Below, one piece after another: positions 32,359-44,084 of a stretch of DNA of 64,000 nt. Under the pieces are notes generated by a model. That model was given only the letters and a program-made list of their open reading frames with translations, did not search any database and was not told where the DNA came from. Position 1 is the first letter of the stretch. Each line of letters begins with the position of its first letter. The stretch is from Hygrophila difformis. Taxonomy: Eukaryota > Streptophyta > Magnoliopsida > Lamiales > Acanthaceae. The stretch is taken from NCBI GenBank assembly GCA_030278955.1, contig JAOANR010000003.1, forward strand, positions 56,847,628 through 56,911,627, given 5' to 3'. Position numbers and translations under genes: made by a program.

Positions 32359-35136
32359 TGTGATACCACCTATTTTTCGTGCATTTTTGTAAATTGCTGA
32401 ACTACGTTAAGGCTTGATCCCTTTACCGGGTACGTAGGCAGCTTAGAAGTTTTAATTCTAAGTTCAGTCACAACATATAAAACAAACACAAGACCTTTAG
32501 CACGAGAAAAGCCGAAACACAACTTCGAGGACGAAGTTGATTCTTAAGGAGGGTAGACTGTAATACCCGTGAATTTTCCATCATAAAATAAAACAATAAT
32601 TAAATAAATAAATAGTAAATAAAACAAATAAATAAATAAATAAAGATAACGAAATGAGAAATGGGATTTTAACTTAAAAACAAAAGGAATTTGATTAAAT
32701 AAAAAGGAATTATTAAAGGTAAATAAATTGTACACCAAAACCCGACACTAATGAACTCGAGTATTCGAGTCCAAAACATCCAATTAGACCCGAGTGAAAA
32801 TTTAGAGAGAAAGTAGAAACCCGAAGATACCCCGGGAATCGGAATTCGGGAGCATAGAGGGATAGAAACCCGAAAGAGAGGCGGAAAAGCACGACGGATC
32901 GCACGACCCGCCCGGACCGAAGTCCAGGCGAGTGTCGCGCGGTGGCCGCGCGGTGAAGGGGGAAGAGCGCGCCACGACCGCGCCACATGACAGATTCGCC
33001 CGTTGCGTGAATCTCTCGTCCGAACGCGGATTTTTCGACTTTCGGTTGAACATCTCTCGACCCAAGACCTTTAGGTCAGATGATGGACGCCCTATGACTT
33101 GGGAAATCTATAAATAAACCCCTTGGGAGCCCCGAACAAGTTTACAAAACCCTACAACATTCTATACATTCGAAACCCTAAATCCGGAGTCGTCGGAGGC
33201 ACGAAACCAAGACGAACGCTGTTGGACGAGGTTCTCTACAGATCTCTATAGTCGTGGTAAGTCTCGATCCAATCTCTAGTCAATAAACGATTCGAAAACG
33301 AATCCTAATCTTCTCCTTTTTCTTCCTACACCCCGTATTAGATCTAGATCGTAGAACCCGACGAACGGAGAGGAGAAACGGTGGACTGGAAGCCACGCCT
33401 TCGAATAGACGATCCCGGACGCTCGTAAACACTGTAAGTTAACTCTTACATGATTTTGGGATGAATTAAAACATTCAAAACTAAAAGATTAACAAGAAAC
33501 CGTAAATCTGTCCATCTAAACTTTCTACCGGCGCAACAGATTTGATGAATTTTTCCGAACCTTAAAACGAACTCAAACGGAAAAACTTAAAACACAAAAG
33601 ACGTTCCTAAGATTTAAATCTAGCTACTGTAAAGTTTTGGGAATTTTTGGAATTGATTTGATATGTGAGAACCCACCGAAACCGAACTGTTGGAACCTAG
33701 ATCTTGAAATCTTGGACAGAACTTAGGAATGATCTTGATCACGTTTTTGACATAGGAACTAGACTGTTTTAGATCTTTGGCCGAACATGAAAGTTGTAGA
33801 TAATTGTCTTAAGATGATCTCTGTCAAATTTCATTAAGTTTGGAGTTGAATTGGTATGGTAGAAATCGAAATCTTTAAACTGTGACACATTAAACTCGGA
33901 CAGATTTGCTCTTCTGCGAAAATTGGTGATTTTGACCTACTTAGGTATCTTGGATTGAAAAAGTTAATACACGAAAGTTGTAGATCTTGACGTTTCGGAG
34001 TCAGATTTGAAATTTTGGAATTTTTAGAATTAAATCTGATTTTAGACAAATTTTAGAGTAAACTGTGGTTTACCGGAAACGAAATCTTGAAATCTTGTTG
34101 AAACATGAATTAACCTTTAGGGTTGAAACGAGTTGAGATATTATTTCTAAATAAATACAATTGAAGTCAGATTTTTAAAATTAAATCCTCTTACAAACTT
34201 GATAAATTAAAATTAGGGGTGAGTGCTCTGCAGGGTGCCCCCTAACGATTTACTTCGTGCCGTAATGGACGATGGTGACCCCGCGCGCTAAACTTGAGAT
34301 ATGGATTGCCTAAACGACGAAATACAGAGCCTACACTCTCGTGAATATCCGTATGGGTTTCCCGAGGCTCCGGAGTGGTACTGGGTATGGCTGATACGGT
34401 TGCGGCCGCCGGGCTACCGGCTAAACTTGTTGACATCGCGATGCTATCGTGAAACTTTGAAATACCAAATCGGGGATGTAATGGGGATTCTAAATTAAAT
34501 TAAATTAGATTAAATTAGGTTGTTGTCCATTTAAATTATTTAAATGCTTTATTTAAATTATGGCTTTTAGCTTAAACCACGTGTTATATGCTATTAAATA
34601 GAGCCCTGAGATAAATTATGCTATTGGATAGTTGATTAGATTAAATTAAATATTATGTTATTATCATGCTTTTGTTAAATTATTAAATTAATGGCTTTTA
34701 AACCCTACGATCATGCATGTGTTAACTTACTCAGCAATTTTGCTGACCAAAACCGTTTTTATCCCTTTTCTTACAGAATATGTGGAATGAGCATGTGTGA
34801 GCACGAATCATGCATGGGATTTTGGGGAATGTTATTTTGCTTTTAAATTCGTACATTAGACTATATTATGAACGGGCCTGTTTAACCCGTGTTTTGGCCA
34901 TGTTGGCCCTATTTATATTTTCCGCTGCGATACTGTACTAAACCAATTATTTCCGCTGCGCTATACTATTATTATTTTTCAATTATATTGAATGAGCTGT
35001 TTGAATGATTTAAACTGTTTTAAATACTGCAATACCTAGCCTTGCATCTCTTTGGTAAGCTCGGAGAAACCGTGTCTTACTAGGGGGATGTGGCGGTGAC
35101 ATCCCGACCTGGGTGACCAAAAACCGGGGTGTTACA
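32359..35136 (+). repeat. Tekay 5' LTR
   Basis: A 2,778-bp LTR, TGTGATACC...GGTGTTACA. The TATA box TATAAATA is at 33,109-33,116. The first 200 bp end in an internal polypurine-like AAGGAGGGTAGAC followed at 32,559 by TGTAATACCC, a second plausible LTR start. The 64-105-aa open frames within it are conserved only because the LTRs are copies. Confidence 0.92.
33109..33116 (+). promoter_or_regulatory. Tekay LTR TATA box
   Basis: TATAAATA within AATCTATAAATAAACC is followed by a CA-rich leader with several AAACCCTA motifs, a common arrangement at plant LTR promoters. The identical box is at 41,682-41,689 in the 3' LTR. Confidence 0.6.
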
Positions 35137-35139
35137 AGT

Positions 35140-35151
35140 TGGTATCAGAGC
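35140..35151 (+). other. Tekay primer binding site (initiator tRNA-Met)
   Basis: TGGTATCAGAGC lies 3 nt after the 5' LTR. It is complementary to the initiator tRNA-Met 3' end, the usual chromovirus primer. The 35,152-35,527 leader contains a TA microsatellite (35,286-35,302) and tandem 'CTTAGAATCTTGG' repeats (35,367-35,500). Confidence 0.85.
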
Positions 35152-35527
35152 CCGGCTATTTTTAAACTATTATTTTTAAACCATTACTATTTTTAAACTA
35201 TTATTAGTATTTTGACTATTATTGAAAATTTTAAAGTATTATTTCCATGGAAAAAAATTTTTATTTTAAAACCCATGGAAAAATATATATATATATATAT
35301 ATATGGTGCATTAAATTATTATTTGGGGGAAATATCATTTGCATATGCATGTTGTATCTCTGTTATGAACTTAGAATCTTGGAAACTTGGATTTAGAATC
35401 TTGGAAACTTGAACTTAGAATCTTGGCAAAACTTGAACCTAGAATCTTGGCGAATTGAACCTAGAATGTTGGCGAATTGAACTTAGAATCTTGGCGAATA
35501 TTAACTTAGATCTCTTGCTTGCGCTAG

Positions 35528-35863
35528 ATGGCTAGTCAAGACATGATGCAGTTGATGGTCAGGATGATGAGTGTTCATCTCGATTCCCACCAAATCCTAG
35601 AGCAAATGAAGTACCGTATGGCTCAATTGGAGGCCAATTTACATCACATGGGCAACTTGAGAGAGGCGGATCATCACCGCATAAACCAACTCGAGCGCCA
35701 AGTCCAAACCCTCACTACACAAAACTTAATACTAAAGGAATACATCGATGCCCACGGGCAAGACTTAAACACTATCTTTGACGACCTACTGCCGCCGAGT
35801 TCGGAGGAGGAAGATCCGGAGGAAGATCTTGCTACCCCGCCGGAGGACGTCATGAGACACTAG
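35528..35863 (+). CDS. Small coiled-coil leader ORF upstream of gag
   Basis: This intact 111-aa ORF lies between the primer site and gag. It starts MASQDMMQLMVRMMSVHLDS. The middle is strongly helical with heptad-like Leu spacing (HRINQLERQVQTLTTQNL), which suggests a coiled coil. The C-terminus is acidic (PPSSEEEDPEEDLATPPED). I recognise no domain. It is not in the gag frame. About 270 bp separate it from gag, so it would be translated from its own mRNA or by reinitiation. It could be an accessory oligomerising protein or a regulatory upstream ORF. Confidence 0.5.
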   Translation: MASQDMMQLMVRMMSVHLDSHQILEQMKYRMAQLEANLHHMGNLREADHHRINQLERQVQTLTTQNLILKEYIDAHGQDLNTIFDDLLPPSSEEEDPEEDLATPPEDVMRH

Positions 35864-36136
35864 AGATTATATTGTTAGATACTATTTTGCTAGGAAAATA
35901 TTCTACTTTTGTACTAAAAATTTCTTTTGAGGAAATAAAATGCCCGATTTATTTTTTTTAAATAAATCGAAAACAAAAAAAAATGGACAGATCTGTCCGT
36001 ACAGCCCTGAAAAAAAAAAGAAAAAAGAACAAATTAAAATAAAAACCCCGAAGCGTACGACACTTCTTGGTTCGTACAAAGCACCACGTGCTAAATTGCA
36101 ATACACATATACATTTATAGAAATTGCTTAGACTAT

Positions 36137-39100
36137 ATGTTAAATTCACCAGTCCTAATCCCTTCCGTTTGTACCATAATGGCACCCAGAGGAAGAGGAA
36201 GAGGAAGAACTCAAACCGCTCCCCAAACCACCACTGAAACACCCACTGAATCACCACCAAACGTCACTGAACCGATTCAACCTGAGATGGAACAGCCCCA
36301 AGGTGCGCAGGACGCCCCCGCACCGAACAATGTGGGCGATCGTCTTAGGACGATAGAGGAAGTGTTGATTGCGCTCGGAAACGCGCAAGTCAACCAGGGT
36401 CAAGCTGCGGCGGTACCTCCGCCCCAAGCTCGCCCTAACTACCTGGCGATGGTGAATCCTTACCAGCCGCCCCACTACGCTGGTGAGGAGGATCCAGCTA
36501 AACTGGAGGAATGGATCCGGACTTTTGACAAGCTGCTGGGGGCGGTCAAATGTCCGGAAGGCGAAAGAGTGCATGTCGCCTCATACTACTTGGGAGGCGA
36601 AGCTGACGACTGGTGGCAGGCCACTCAAGCTAAACTGACTGAAGATGACGAGCCCTACTCGTGGATGGAGATGATGGAACTACTCAGGGATCGATTCTAT
36701 CCCTTGAGTACTAAAGCGGCCATGTACGAAGAGTTCCTGTCGCTGAAGCAAGGAAGCCAAACGGTGCAGGAATACTACACACGCTTCAAGGAGCTGGTGA
36801 GGTTCGCACCAAGGCTAGTGCCTACTGATGCAGAAAAGGCACAGAAGTTCGAGATGGGACTGAACTTGTCCGTGCGCGAGGTGATCGCGGGGGTACACTA
36901 CCCCGATTTGCAAGCAGTGTATGACCGCGCTGTGGCGGTAGCACGCGTGCAGCAGCTGAAAAGGAGAGTGAGTGGGGAGTCCAGCAGGGGTCCTCAAGAC
37001 AAGAGAAGCCGAGACTCAAGAAACGAGAACAACACTGGAAGGAACGAGCAGCGTAGAGGGTCGAATAGGCCCCAACAAAACAACACTGGGAGGAGGTTCA
37101 ACCAAGAAGAACCGGTACCGCCTTGCCCGCGATGTGGACGACCCCATCTGGCAAGGGGATGCCCGCAACAAGGCGCCTGTTACCGATGCGGTAGAATGGG
37201 TCACGTTCGACGGGATTGCCGAACTAGGCTCGAGAACATAACAACGAGGGACGATTTAGTCGCGGGGCAAGAACAGCCTCAAAACCAAAACGGGCGAAAC
37301 GGCAATAACCAAGGGTACAGACCCCCTCAAAATAGGCCGCAAAACCAGAACCAGAACCAACGACCTCCGCCCCTTCAGAATCAAAACCAGCAACAAAATC
37401 AGCAGCCGAATGCGAATCAGCAAGGCAATCAGGGACGCCCTATGGGGAGGCTGAACGTGGTGAACCAAGCGGACGTGCCTGCGCAAGGAGAAGTGATGGC
37501 AGGTACATTTTATGTGTTGAATACGCCCCTTAGAATTCTATTTGATTCTGGAGCTAGTTGCTCAATTATAGCATCAAGGATAGTGCCTGAGTTAGATCTA
37601 CCTAAGTGCGAGAGAATTAGCTTAGGAATTCAATTGCCTTCTGGAGAAGTAGTGTCTTGCTCTAAACGATATAACGGAATTCCTGTAGTGATAAAGAACG
37701 TAGAATTCTTCGCAAACTTGGTAGAATTTAACTTAAGAGACTTTGACATCATACTGGGGATGGATTGGCTATCCCAGTATAAAACGGTGATCGAATGCCA
37801 AAAGCAAAAGATCACCTTGTCAAAAAGTAGGGGAAAGAGAGTTATCTTTTACTCTCAGCCCCCTAAGAAAAGTAACAAAATCGTTAGTGCACTTAAACTA
37901 AGTAACTTGATGCGTAAGGGGTATGAACTGTATGCGTGCTATGTGCACAACCTTGAGGCGGAAGGAAACGAGGTTGATAGCATACCAGTGGTAAGAGAAT
38001 ACCCGGACGTGTTCCCTGAAGACGTTCCGGGCATGCCACCTGAGAGAGATCTTGAATTCACTATAGATCTCATTCCGGGGACAGAGCCTGTCTCGAAAGC
38101 TCCGTACCGGATGGCACCACTGGAAATGAAGGAGTTAAAGGAACAACTCGAGGAACTATTGGGAAAAGGCTACATAAGACCGAGTACGTCCCCTTGGGGA
38201 GCACCGGTTTTATTTGTTAAGAAGAAAGACGGAGGACTACGTCTTTGCATAGATTACCGAGGACTAAACCAAGTGACCATTAAGAATAAATACCCCCTAC
38301 CGAGAATAGAGGATCTGTTTGATCAACTGAAGGGAGCTTCAGTATTCTCAAAGATCGATTTGCGATCTGGGTATCATCAATTGAGGATCGCCGAGAAGGA
38401 CATTCCGAAGACGGCATTTCGAACGCGATATGGCCATTACAAGTTCACAGTGTTATCCTTCGGGTTAACAAATGCTCCGGCCATGTTCATGAATCTCATG
38501 AACAACGTGTTCCGAGAATTGTTAGATCAGTGTGTCGTAGTGTTCATCGACGACATCCTGATCTACTCGAAGAGCGAGGAAGAGCATGCAAAACACTTAC
38601 ATCAAGTGTTGGAAATCTTGCGAAGAAATCAGCTATACGGCAAGCTGTCCAAATGTGACTTCTGGCTGAAAGAAGTGGCATTTCTCGGACACATAGTATC
38701 CGCTGATGGAGTATCAGTGGATCCGGCAAAAGTCTCTGCCGTAACTGAATGGGCAACTCCCAAGAGTCCAACGGAAATAAGGAGTTTCCTTGGATTAGCC
38801 GGGTATTATAGACGATTCGTGAAGGACTTTTCAAGGATTGCACGTCCTTTGACCCAGCTACTGAAGAAAGGAGCAAAATACGAGTGGACCGAAGCGTGTG
38901 AGACCGCGTTTCAAGAGCTGAAGAAACGACTCACAACCACACCCGTATTAACACTACCGTCAGAGAATGGTGACTTCGAAGTATATAGCGATGCTTCGAA
39001 GGAAGGTTTAGGTTGTGTCTTGATGCAAGACTCGAGAGTCGTAGCCTATGCATCACGCCAACTAAAACCTCACGAGGAAAATTATCCGACCCACGACCTG

Positions 39101-39610
39101 GAGTTGGCAGCGATCGTTTTCGCTCTAAAGATATGGAGACATTATCTTTATGGGCGGAAGTGTCGAATGTTCACCGACCACAAGAGCTTGAAATATATAT
39201 TCACTCAAAAGGAGTTGAATTTGAGACAGCGAAGGTGGTTGGTACTTATAAAAGACTATGATTTAGAGATAGCATACCACGAGGGGAAGGCGAATGTGGT
39301 AGCCGATGCCCTAAGTCGGAAAACCCAACACGTGACAAACTCGTTGGTAATTCTGCCGGCATTGTACTTGGAATTAGCTAGATTGGAGTTAGAACTTGTG
39401 CATCCTGGCACAGTGAGAGAAACGGCCAATGCCATGGTCGTAGAAACTCCAATATTAGACGAGATTCGACTCGCTCAACCGGGCGACCCGAAACTCGAGA
39501 AGATAAAAGGGTATATTGCCGAAGGAAAGGCAATAGGATTTGCTGTCCACGAGGATGGAAGCATCCTTTCAAAGGGAGGTGGTGTGTGCCTCTTAAATGT
39601 GCCGAATTGA
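36137..39610 (+). CDS. Tekay gag-protease-RT-RNase H polyprotein
   Basis: A 1,157-aa open frame. The likely start is the second ATG (36,179, [10 protein letters not shown]), usual for this lineage. In order it has the gag core with [17 protein letters not shown] and AEADDWW-like [10 protein letters not shown] nucleocapsid with two Cys-rich motifs follows, the second being [14 protein letters not shown] (about 350). Then come retropepsin [11 protein letters not shown] (about 470) and RT with [30 protein letters not shown] and active-site FIDD (about 803-806). RNase H follows with [10 protein letters not shown] (about 949), [10 protein letters not shown] (about 1,010) and VVADALSRK. All visible catalytic acidic residues are present. 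It stops at 39,610 just inside the pol linker because of a one-base frame change; integrase continues in another frame. Confidence 0.9.
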   Translation: MLNSPVLIPSVCTIMAPRGRGRGRTQTAPQTTTETPTESPPNVTEPIQPEMEQPQGAQDAPAPNNVGDRLRTIEEVLIALGNAQVNQGQAAAVPPPQARPNYLAMVNPYQPPHYAGEEDPAKLEEWIRTFDKLLGAVKCPEGERVHVASYYLGGEADDWWQATQAKLTEDDEPYSWMEMMELLRDRFYPLSTKAAMYEEFLSLKQGSQTVQEYYTRFKELVRFAPRLVPTDAEKAQKFEMGLNLSVREVIAGVHYPDLQAVYDRAVAVARVQQLKRRVSGESSRGPQDKRSRDSRNENNTGRNEQRRGSNRPQQNNTGRRFNQEEPVPPCPRCGRPHLARGCPQQGACYRCGRMGHVRRDCRTRLENITTRDDLVAGQEQPQNQNGRNGNNQGYRPPQNRPQNQNQNQRPPPLQNQNQQQNQQPNANQQGNQGRPMGRLNVVNQADVPAQGEVMAGTFYVLNTPLRILFDSGASCSIIASRIVPELDLPKCERISLGIQLPSGEVVSCSKRYNGIPVVIKNVEFFANLVEFNLRDFDIILGMDWLSQYKTVIECQKQKITLSKSRGKRVIFYSQPPKKSNKIVSALKLSNLMRKGYELYACYVHNLEAEGNEVDSIPVVREYPDVFPEDVPGMPPERDLEFTIDLIPGTEPVSKAPYRMAPLEMKELKEQLEELLGKGYIRPSTSPWGAPVLFVKKKDGGLRLCIDYRGLNQVTIKNKYPLPRIEDLFDQLKGASVFSKIDLRSGYHQLRIAEKDIPKTAFRTRYGHYKFTVLSFGLTNAPAMFMNLMNNVFRELLDQCVVVFIDDILIYSKSEEEHAKHLHQVLEILRRNQLYGKLSKCDFWLKEVAFLGHIVSADGVSVDPAKVSAVTEWATPKSPTEIRSFLGLAGYYRRFVKDFSRIARPLTQLLKKGAKYEWTEACETAFQELKKRLTTTPVLTLPSENGDFEVYSDASKEGLGCVLMQDSRVVAYASRQLKPHEENYPTHDLELAAIVFALKIWRHYLYGRKCRMFTDHKSLKYIFTQKELNLRQRRWLVLIKDYDLEIAYHEGKANVVADALSRKTQHVTNSLVILPALYLELARLELELVHPGTVRETANAMVVETPILDEIRLAQPGDPKLEKIKGYIAEGKAIGFAVHEDGSILSKGGGVCLLNVPN

Positions 39611-40908
39611 AGCAAAGGTTGATGGAGGAAGGGCATAACACGCCATATTCCGTACATCCCGGAGGCGACAAGCTATACAAAGATCTGAAGAAGATCTATT
39701 GGTGTCCGGGAATGAAGAAGGAAGTGGCGAACTTCGTAGCGAGATGTCTCACCTGCCAAAAGGTTAAGGCAGTGCGACATAAACCCCTAGGGTTGATGCA
39801 ACCACTAGAGATTCCAAGTTGGAAGTGGGATAGCATCTCGATGGACTTTGTCTCGGGATTACCCCGATCACCTAAAGGCATGAACAAGATTTGGGTGATC
39901 GTGGATAGGCTAACGAAGACAGCCATATTCATCCCAATGAAAGACACATGGACTATGGACCAATTGGCCCGAGCCTACATTGATAATGTGGTACGACGAC
40001 ATGGAGTACCACATGATATCATTTCCGATAGAGACAGTAGATTTGTCTCTCATTTCTGGACGGAGTTACAAAAAGCTCTCGGTACTCAAATCAAAATGAG
40101 CACCGCATTCCACCCGATGACGGATGGTCAAACCGAGAGAACAATCCAAACACTAGAAGACATGCTGAGAGCATGTGTGTTGGAATTCAAAGGAAATTGG
40201 GAATCTCATTTACCCTTGATTGAGTTTTCCTATAATAACAGCTACCATGCTAGCATCGGCATGGCACCTTTCGAGGCGTTGTATGGACGAAGGTGCCGAA
40301 GCCCATTGAGCTGGGAAGAAAACGATAAGTCCGTGATAGTGGGACCACAACTTATCGAAGACATGGCTCAACAAATCAAAGTGATTCAAGGGAAGATGAA
40401 AGCCGCACAAGACCGTCAAAAGAGTTATGCCAACGTGAGACGACGAGACCTAGAATTTCAAGTGGGAGATAGAGTCATGCTAAAGATATCACCCATGAAG
40501 GGGGTGATGCGCTTTGGCAAACGAGGGAAGTTAAGTCCTCGATATATAGGACCTTACGAAATTCTAGAACGAGTCGGAACTCTAGCCTACCGATTGGCTT
40601 TACCGCCACACTTAGATCGAGTTCATAATGTCTTCCATGTCTCGCAACTAAAGAAGTATGTGCCGGACCCGACACATGTACTTCAACCGGAGATAATTGA
40701 GCTCGATGAAGATTTGACTTACGAAGAAGTCCCAGTGCGTATTCTCGACACTAAGGAACGAGTAACAAGGAATAAGACCGTCAAGATGATCAAGGTTCTT
40801 TGGTCAAACCACGAAAGTGAGACGGCAACTTGGGAAGTAGAATCCGACATGAGAGAACGATACCCGACATTGTTCCAAACCGATACCGACACAGTTATGG
40901 GGACATAA
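39586..40908 (+). CDS. Tekay integrase with chromodomain-like C-terminus
   Basis: This open frame continues pol after the frameshift and has no ATG of its own at the start. The zinc-binding His pair ([13 protein letters not shown]) and CLTC are present. The catalytic core shows [17 protein letters not shown] and [14 protein letters not shown], so all three acidic residues are intact. The GPY-type segment ([19 protein letters not shown]) is followed by [10 protein letters not shown]. The C-terminal [20 protein letters not shown] ... [17 protein letters not shown] resembles the chromodomain that targets chromoviruses to heterochromatin. It ends 23 bp before the 3' LTR, which is normal. Confidence 0.88.
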   Translation: MPLKCAELKQRLMEEGHNTPYSVHPGGDKLYKDLKKIYWCPGMKKEVANFVARCLTCQKVKAVRHKPLGLMQPLEIPSWKWDSISMDFVSGLPRSPKGMNKIWVIVDRLTKTAIFIPMKDTWTMDQLARAYIDNVVRRHGVPHDIISDRDSRFVSHFWTELQKALGTQIKMSTAFHPMTDGQTERTIQTLEDMLRACVLEFKGNWESHLPLIEFSYNNSYHASIGMAPFEALYGRRCRSPLSWEENDKSVIVGPQLIEDMAQQIKVIQGKMKAAQDRQKSYANVRRRDLEFQVGDRVMLKISPMKGVMRFGKRGKLSPRYIGPYEILERVGTLAYRLALPPHLDRVHNVFHVSQLKKYVPDPTHVLQPEIIELDEDLTYEEVPVRILDTKERVTRNKTVKMIKVLWSNHESETATWEVESDMRERYPTLFQTDTDTVMGT

Positions 40909-40918
40909 CTGCAATCTT

Positions 40919-40931
40919 AAGGGGGAGAGGA
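40919..40931 (+). other. Tekay polypurine tract
   Basis: AAGGGGGAGAGGA lies directly before the 3' LTR at 40,932, the standard primer site for plus-strand DNA synthesis. Confidence 0.85.
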
Positions 40932-43707
40932 TGTGATACCACCTATTTTTCGTGCATTTTTGTAAATTGCTGAACTACGTTAAGGCTTGATCCCTTTACC
41001 GGGTACGTAGGCAGCTTAGAAGTTTTAATTCTAAGTTCAGTCACAACATATAAAACAAACACAAGACCTTTAGCACGAGAAAAGCCGAAACACAACTTCG
41101 AGGACGAAGTTGATTCTTAAGGAGGGTAGACTGTAATACCCGTGAATTTTCCATCATAAAATAAAACAATAATTAAATAAATAAATAATAAATAAAACAA
41201 ATAAATAAATAAATAAAGATAACGAACTGAGAAATGGGATTTTAACTTGAAAACAAAAGGAATTTGATTAAATAAAAAGGAATTATTAAAGGTAAATAAA
41301 TTGTACACCAAAACCCGACACTAATGAACTCGAGTATTCGAGTCCAAAACATCCAATTAGACCCGAGTGAAAATTTAGAGAGAAAGTAGAAACCCAAAGA
41401 TACCCCGGGAATCGGAATTCGGGAGCATAGAGGGATAGAAACCCGAAAGAGAGGCGGAAAAGCACGACGGATCGCACGACCCGCCCGGACCGAAGTCCAG
41501 GCGAGTGTCGCGCGGTGGCCGCGCGGTGAAGGGGGAAGAGCGCGCCACGACCGCGCCACATGACAGATTCGCCCGTTGCGTGAATCTCTCGCCCGAACGC
41601 GGATTTTTCGACTTTCGGTTGAACATCTCTCGACCCAAGACCTTTAGGTCAGATGATGGACGCCCTATGACTTGGGAAATCTATAAATAAACCCATTGGG
41701 AGCCCCGAACAAGTTTACAAAACCCTACAACATTCTATACATTCGAAACCCTAAATCCGGAGTCGTCGGAGGCACGAAACCAAGACGAACGCTGTTGGAC
41801 GAGGTTCTCTACAGATCTCTATAGTCGTGGTAAGTCTCGATCCAATCTCTAGTCAATAAACGACTCGAAAACGAATCCTAATCATCTCCTTTTTCTTCCT
41901 ACACCCCGTATTGGATCTAGATCGTAGAACCCGACGAACGGAGAGGAGAAACGGTGGACTGGAAGCCACGCCTTCGAATAGACGATCCCGGACGCTCGTA
42001 AACACTGTAAGTTAACTCTTACATGGTTTTGGGATGAATTAAAACATTCAAAACTAAAAGATTAACAAGAAACCGTAAATCTGTCCATCTAAACTTTCTA
42101 CCGGCGCAACAGATTTGATAAATTTTTCCGAACCTTAAAACAAACTCAAACGGAAAAACTTAAAACACGAAAAACGTTTCTAAGACTTAGATCTAGCTAC
42201 TGTCAATTTTTGGGAATTTTTGGAATTGATTTGATATGTGAGAACCCACCGAAACCGAACTGTTGGAACCTAGATCTTGAAATCTTGGACAGAACTTAGG
42301 AATGATCTTGATCACGTTTTTGACATAGGAACTAGACTGTTTTAGATCTTTGGCCGAACATGAAAGTTGTAGATAATTGTCTTAAGATGATCTCTGTCAA
42401 ATTTCATTAAGTTTGGAGTGGAATTGGTATGGTAGAAATCGAAATCTTTAAACTGTGACACATTAAACTCGGACAGATTTGCTCTTCTGCGAAAATTTTT
42501 GATTTTGACCTACTTAGGTATCTCGGATTGAAAACGTTAAAACACGAAAGTTGTAGATCTTGACGTTTCGGAGTCAGATATGAAATTTTGAAATTTTTGA
42601 AATTAAATCTGATTTTAGACAAATTTTAGAGTAAACTGTGGTTTACCGGAAACGAAATCTTAAAATCTTGTTGAAACATGAATTAACCTTTAGGGTTGAA
42701 ACGAGTTGAGATATTATTTCTAAATAAATACAATTGAAGTCAGATTTTTAAAATTAAATCCCCTTACAAACTTGATAAATTAAAATTAGGGGTGAGTGCT
42801 CTGCAGGGTGCCCCCTAACGATTCACTTCGTGCCGTAATGGACGATGGTGACCCCGCGCGCTAAACTTGAGATATGGATTGCCTAAACGGCGAAATACAG
42901 AGCCTACACTCTCGTGAATATCCGTATGGGTTTCCCGAGGCTCCGGAGTGGTACTGGGTATGGCTGATACGGTTGCGGCCGCCGGGCTACCGGCTAAACT
43001 TGTTGACATCGCGATGCTATCGTGAAACTTTGAAATACCAAATCGGGGATGTAATGGGGATTCTAAATTAAATTAAATTAGATTAAATTAGGTTGTTGTC
43101 CATTTAAATTATTTAAATGCTTTATTTAAATTATGGCTTTTAGCTTAAACCACGTGTTATGTGCTATTAAATAGAGCCATGAGATAAATTATGCTATTGG
43201 ATAGTTGATTAGATTAAATTAAATATTATGTTATTATCATGCTTTTGTTAAATTATTAAATTAATGGCTTTTAAACCCTACGATCATGCATGTGTTAACT
43301 TACTCAGCAATTTTGCTGACCAAAACCGTTTTTATCCCTTTTCTTACAGAATATGTGGAATGAGCATGTGTGAGCACGAATCATGCGGGATTTTGGGGAA
43401 TGTTATTTTGCTTTTAAATTCGTACATTAGACTATATTATGAACGGGCCTGTTTAACCCGTGTTTTGGCCATGTTGGCCCTATTTATATTTTCCGCTGCG
43501 ATACTGTACTGAACCAATTATTTCCGCTGCGCTATACTATTATTATTTTTCAATTATATTGAATGGGCTGCTTGAATGATTTAAACTGTTTTAAATACTG
43601 CAATACCTAGCCTTGCATCTCTTTGGTAAGCTCGGAGAAACCGTGTCTTACTAGGGGGATGTGGCGGTGACATCCCGACCTGGGTGACCAAAAACCGGGG
43701 TGTTACA
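40932..43707 (+). repeat. Tekay 3' LTR
   Basis: This 2,776-bp LTR is collinear with the 5' LTR, including the 200-bp 5' extension (inner LTR-like start at 41,132) and the TATA box at 41,682-41,689. Confidence 0.92.
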
Positions 43708-43831
43708 TTACTATTTATTTATATTTACTTAATAATATTAATTATGAAATATTGTTAATAATAATTTATTAATTGTAGTTAATTAATTATTTTTATTCAA
43801 TATTTTGTCATAATAATTTATTAATAATTTT

Positions 43832-43981
43832 TGAAAATAGCCGTTAGAAAAAATCCATTTGAAAAAATAGCTGTTAGAAAAATATCCATTTGAAAACTAG
43901 CCGTTAGAAAAATAGTTGTTAGAAAAGTAGCTATTGAAAACTAGCCGTTAGAAACTAGCCGTTAGAAAACTAGCCGTTGCA
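43832..43981 (+). repeat. Tandem Myb-core-like repeat array upstream of ORF1
   Basis: Eight degenerate units of about 14-29 bp share the consensus AGCCGTTAGAAAA(C/T). Most contain CNGTTR (CCGTTA, CTGTTA, CCGTTG), the known plant Myb core. They end 10 bp before the TATA box of the Myb/SANT ORF1 gene. Two further related units (AGTTGTTAGG, AGCCATTG) occur after the gene at 45,371-45,400. I infer a binding site for the element's own ORF1 protein. Confidence 0.7.
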
Positions 43982-43991
43982 AGTTTTTACC

Positions 43992-43999
43992 TATAAATA
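43992..43999 (+). promoter_or_regulatory. TATA box of Harbinger ORF1
   Basis: TATAAATA in TTACCTATAAATACAC lies 86-93 bp upstream of the ORF1 ATG. It is followed by a CA/CT-rich leader, as at plant core promoters. Confidence 0.65.
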
Positions 44000-44084
44000 C
44001 ACTACATACCCTTCATTTATCAACATCTCACATCACATCATTCTATACCTCTTCATACATCCTTCTATTTTTTTCCTCTCAATT

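Larger units (their letters stand above)
32359..43707 (+). mobile_element. Tekay-type Ty3/gypsy chromovirus
   Basis: The LTRs are 32,359-35,136 and 40,932-43,707, with target duplication TTACT at 32,354-32,358 and 43,708-43,712. A tRNA-Met primer site, gag-protease-RT-RNase H, integrase and a C-terminal chromodomain-like segment identify the Tekay/Del lineage. The LTRs differ by only a few dozen substitutions over 2.78 kb, so insertion was recent relative to its hosts. One frameshift separates RNase H from integrase. Otherwise the pol motifs are complete. Confidence 0.93.

Noticed and set aside
32713..33065. Open frames of 61-105 aa on both strands in the Tekay LTRs (repeated at 41,286-41,690)
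   Set aside because: They appear twice only because LTRs are duplicates. They overlap on opposite strands, have no domain and cross the TATA region.
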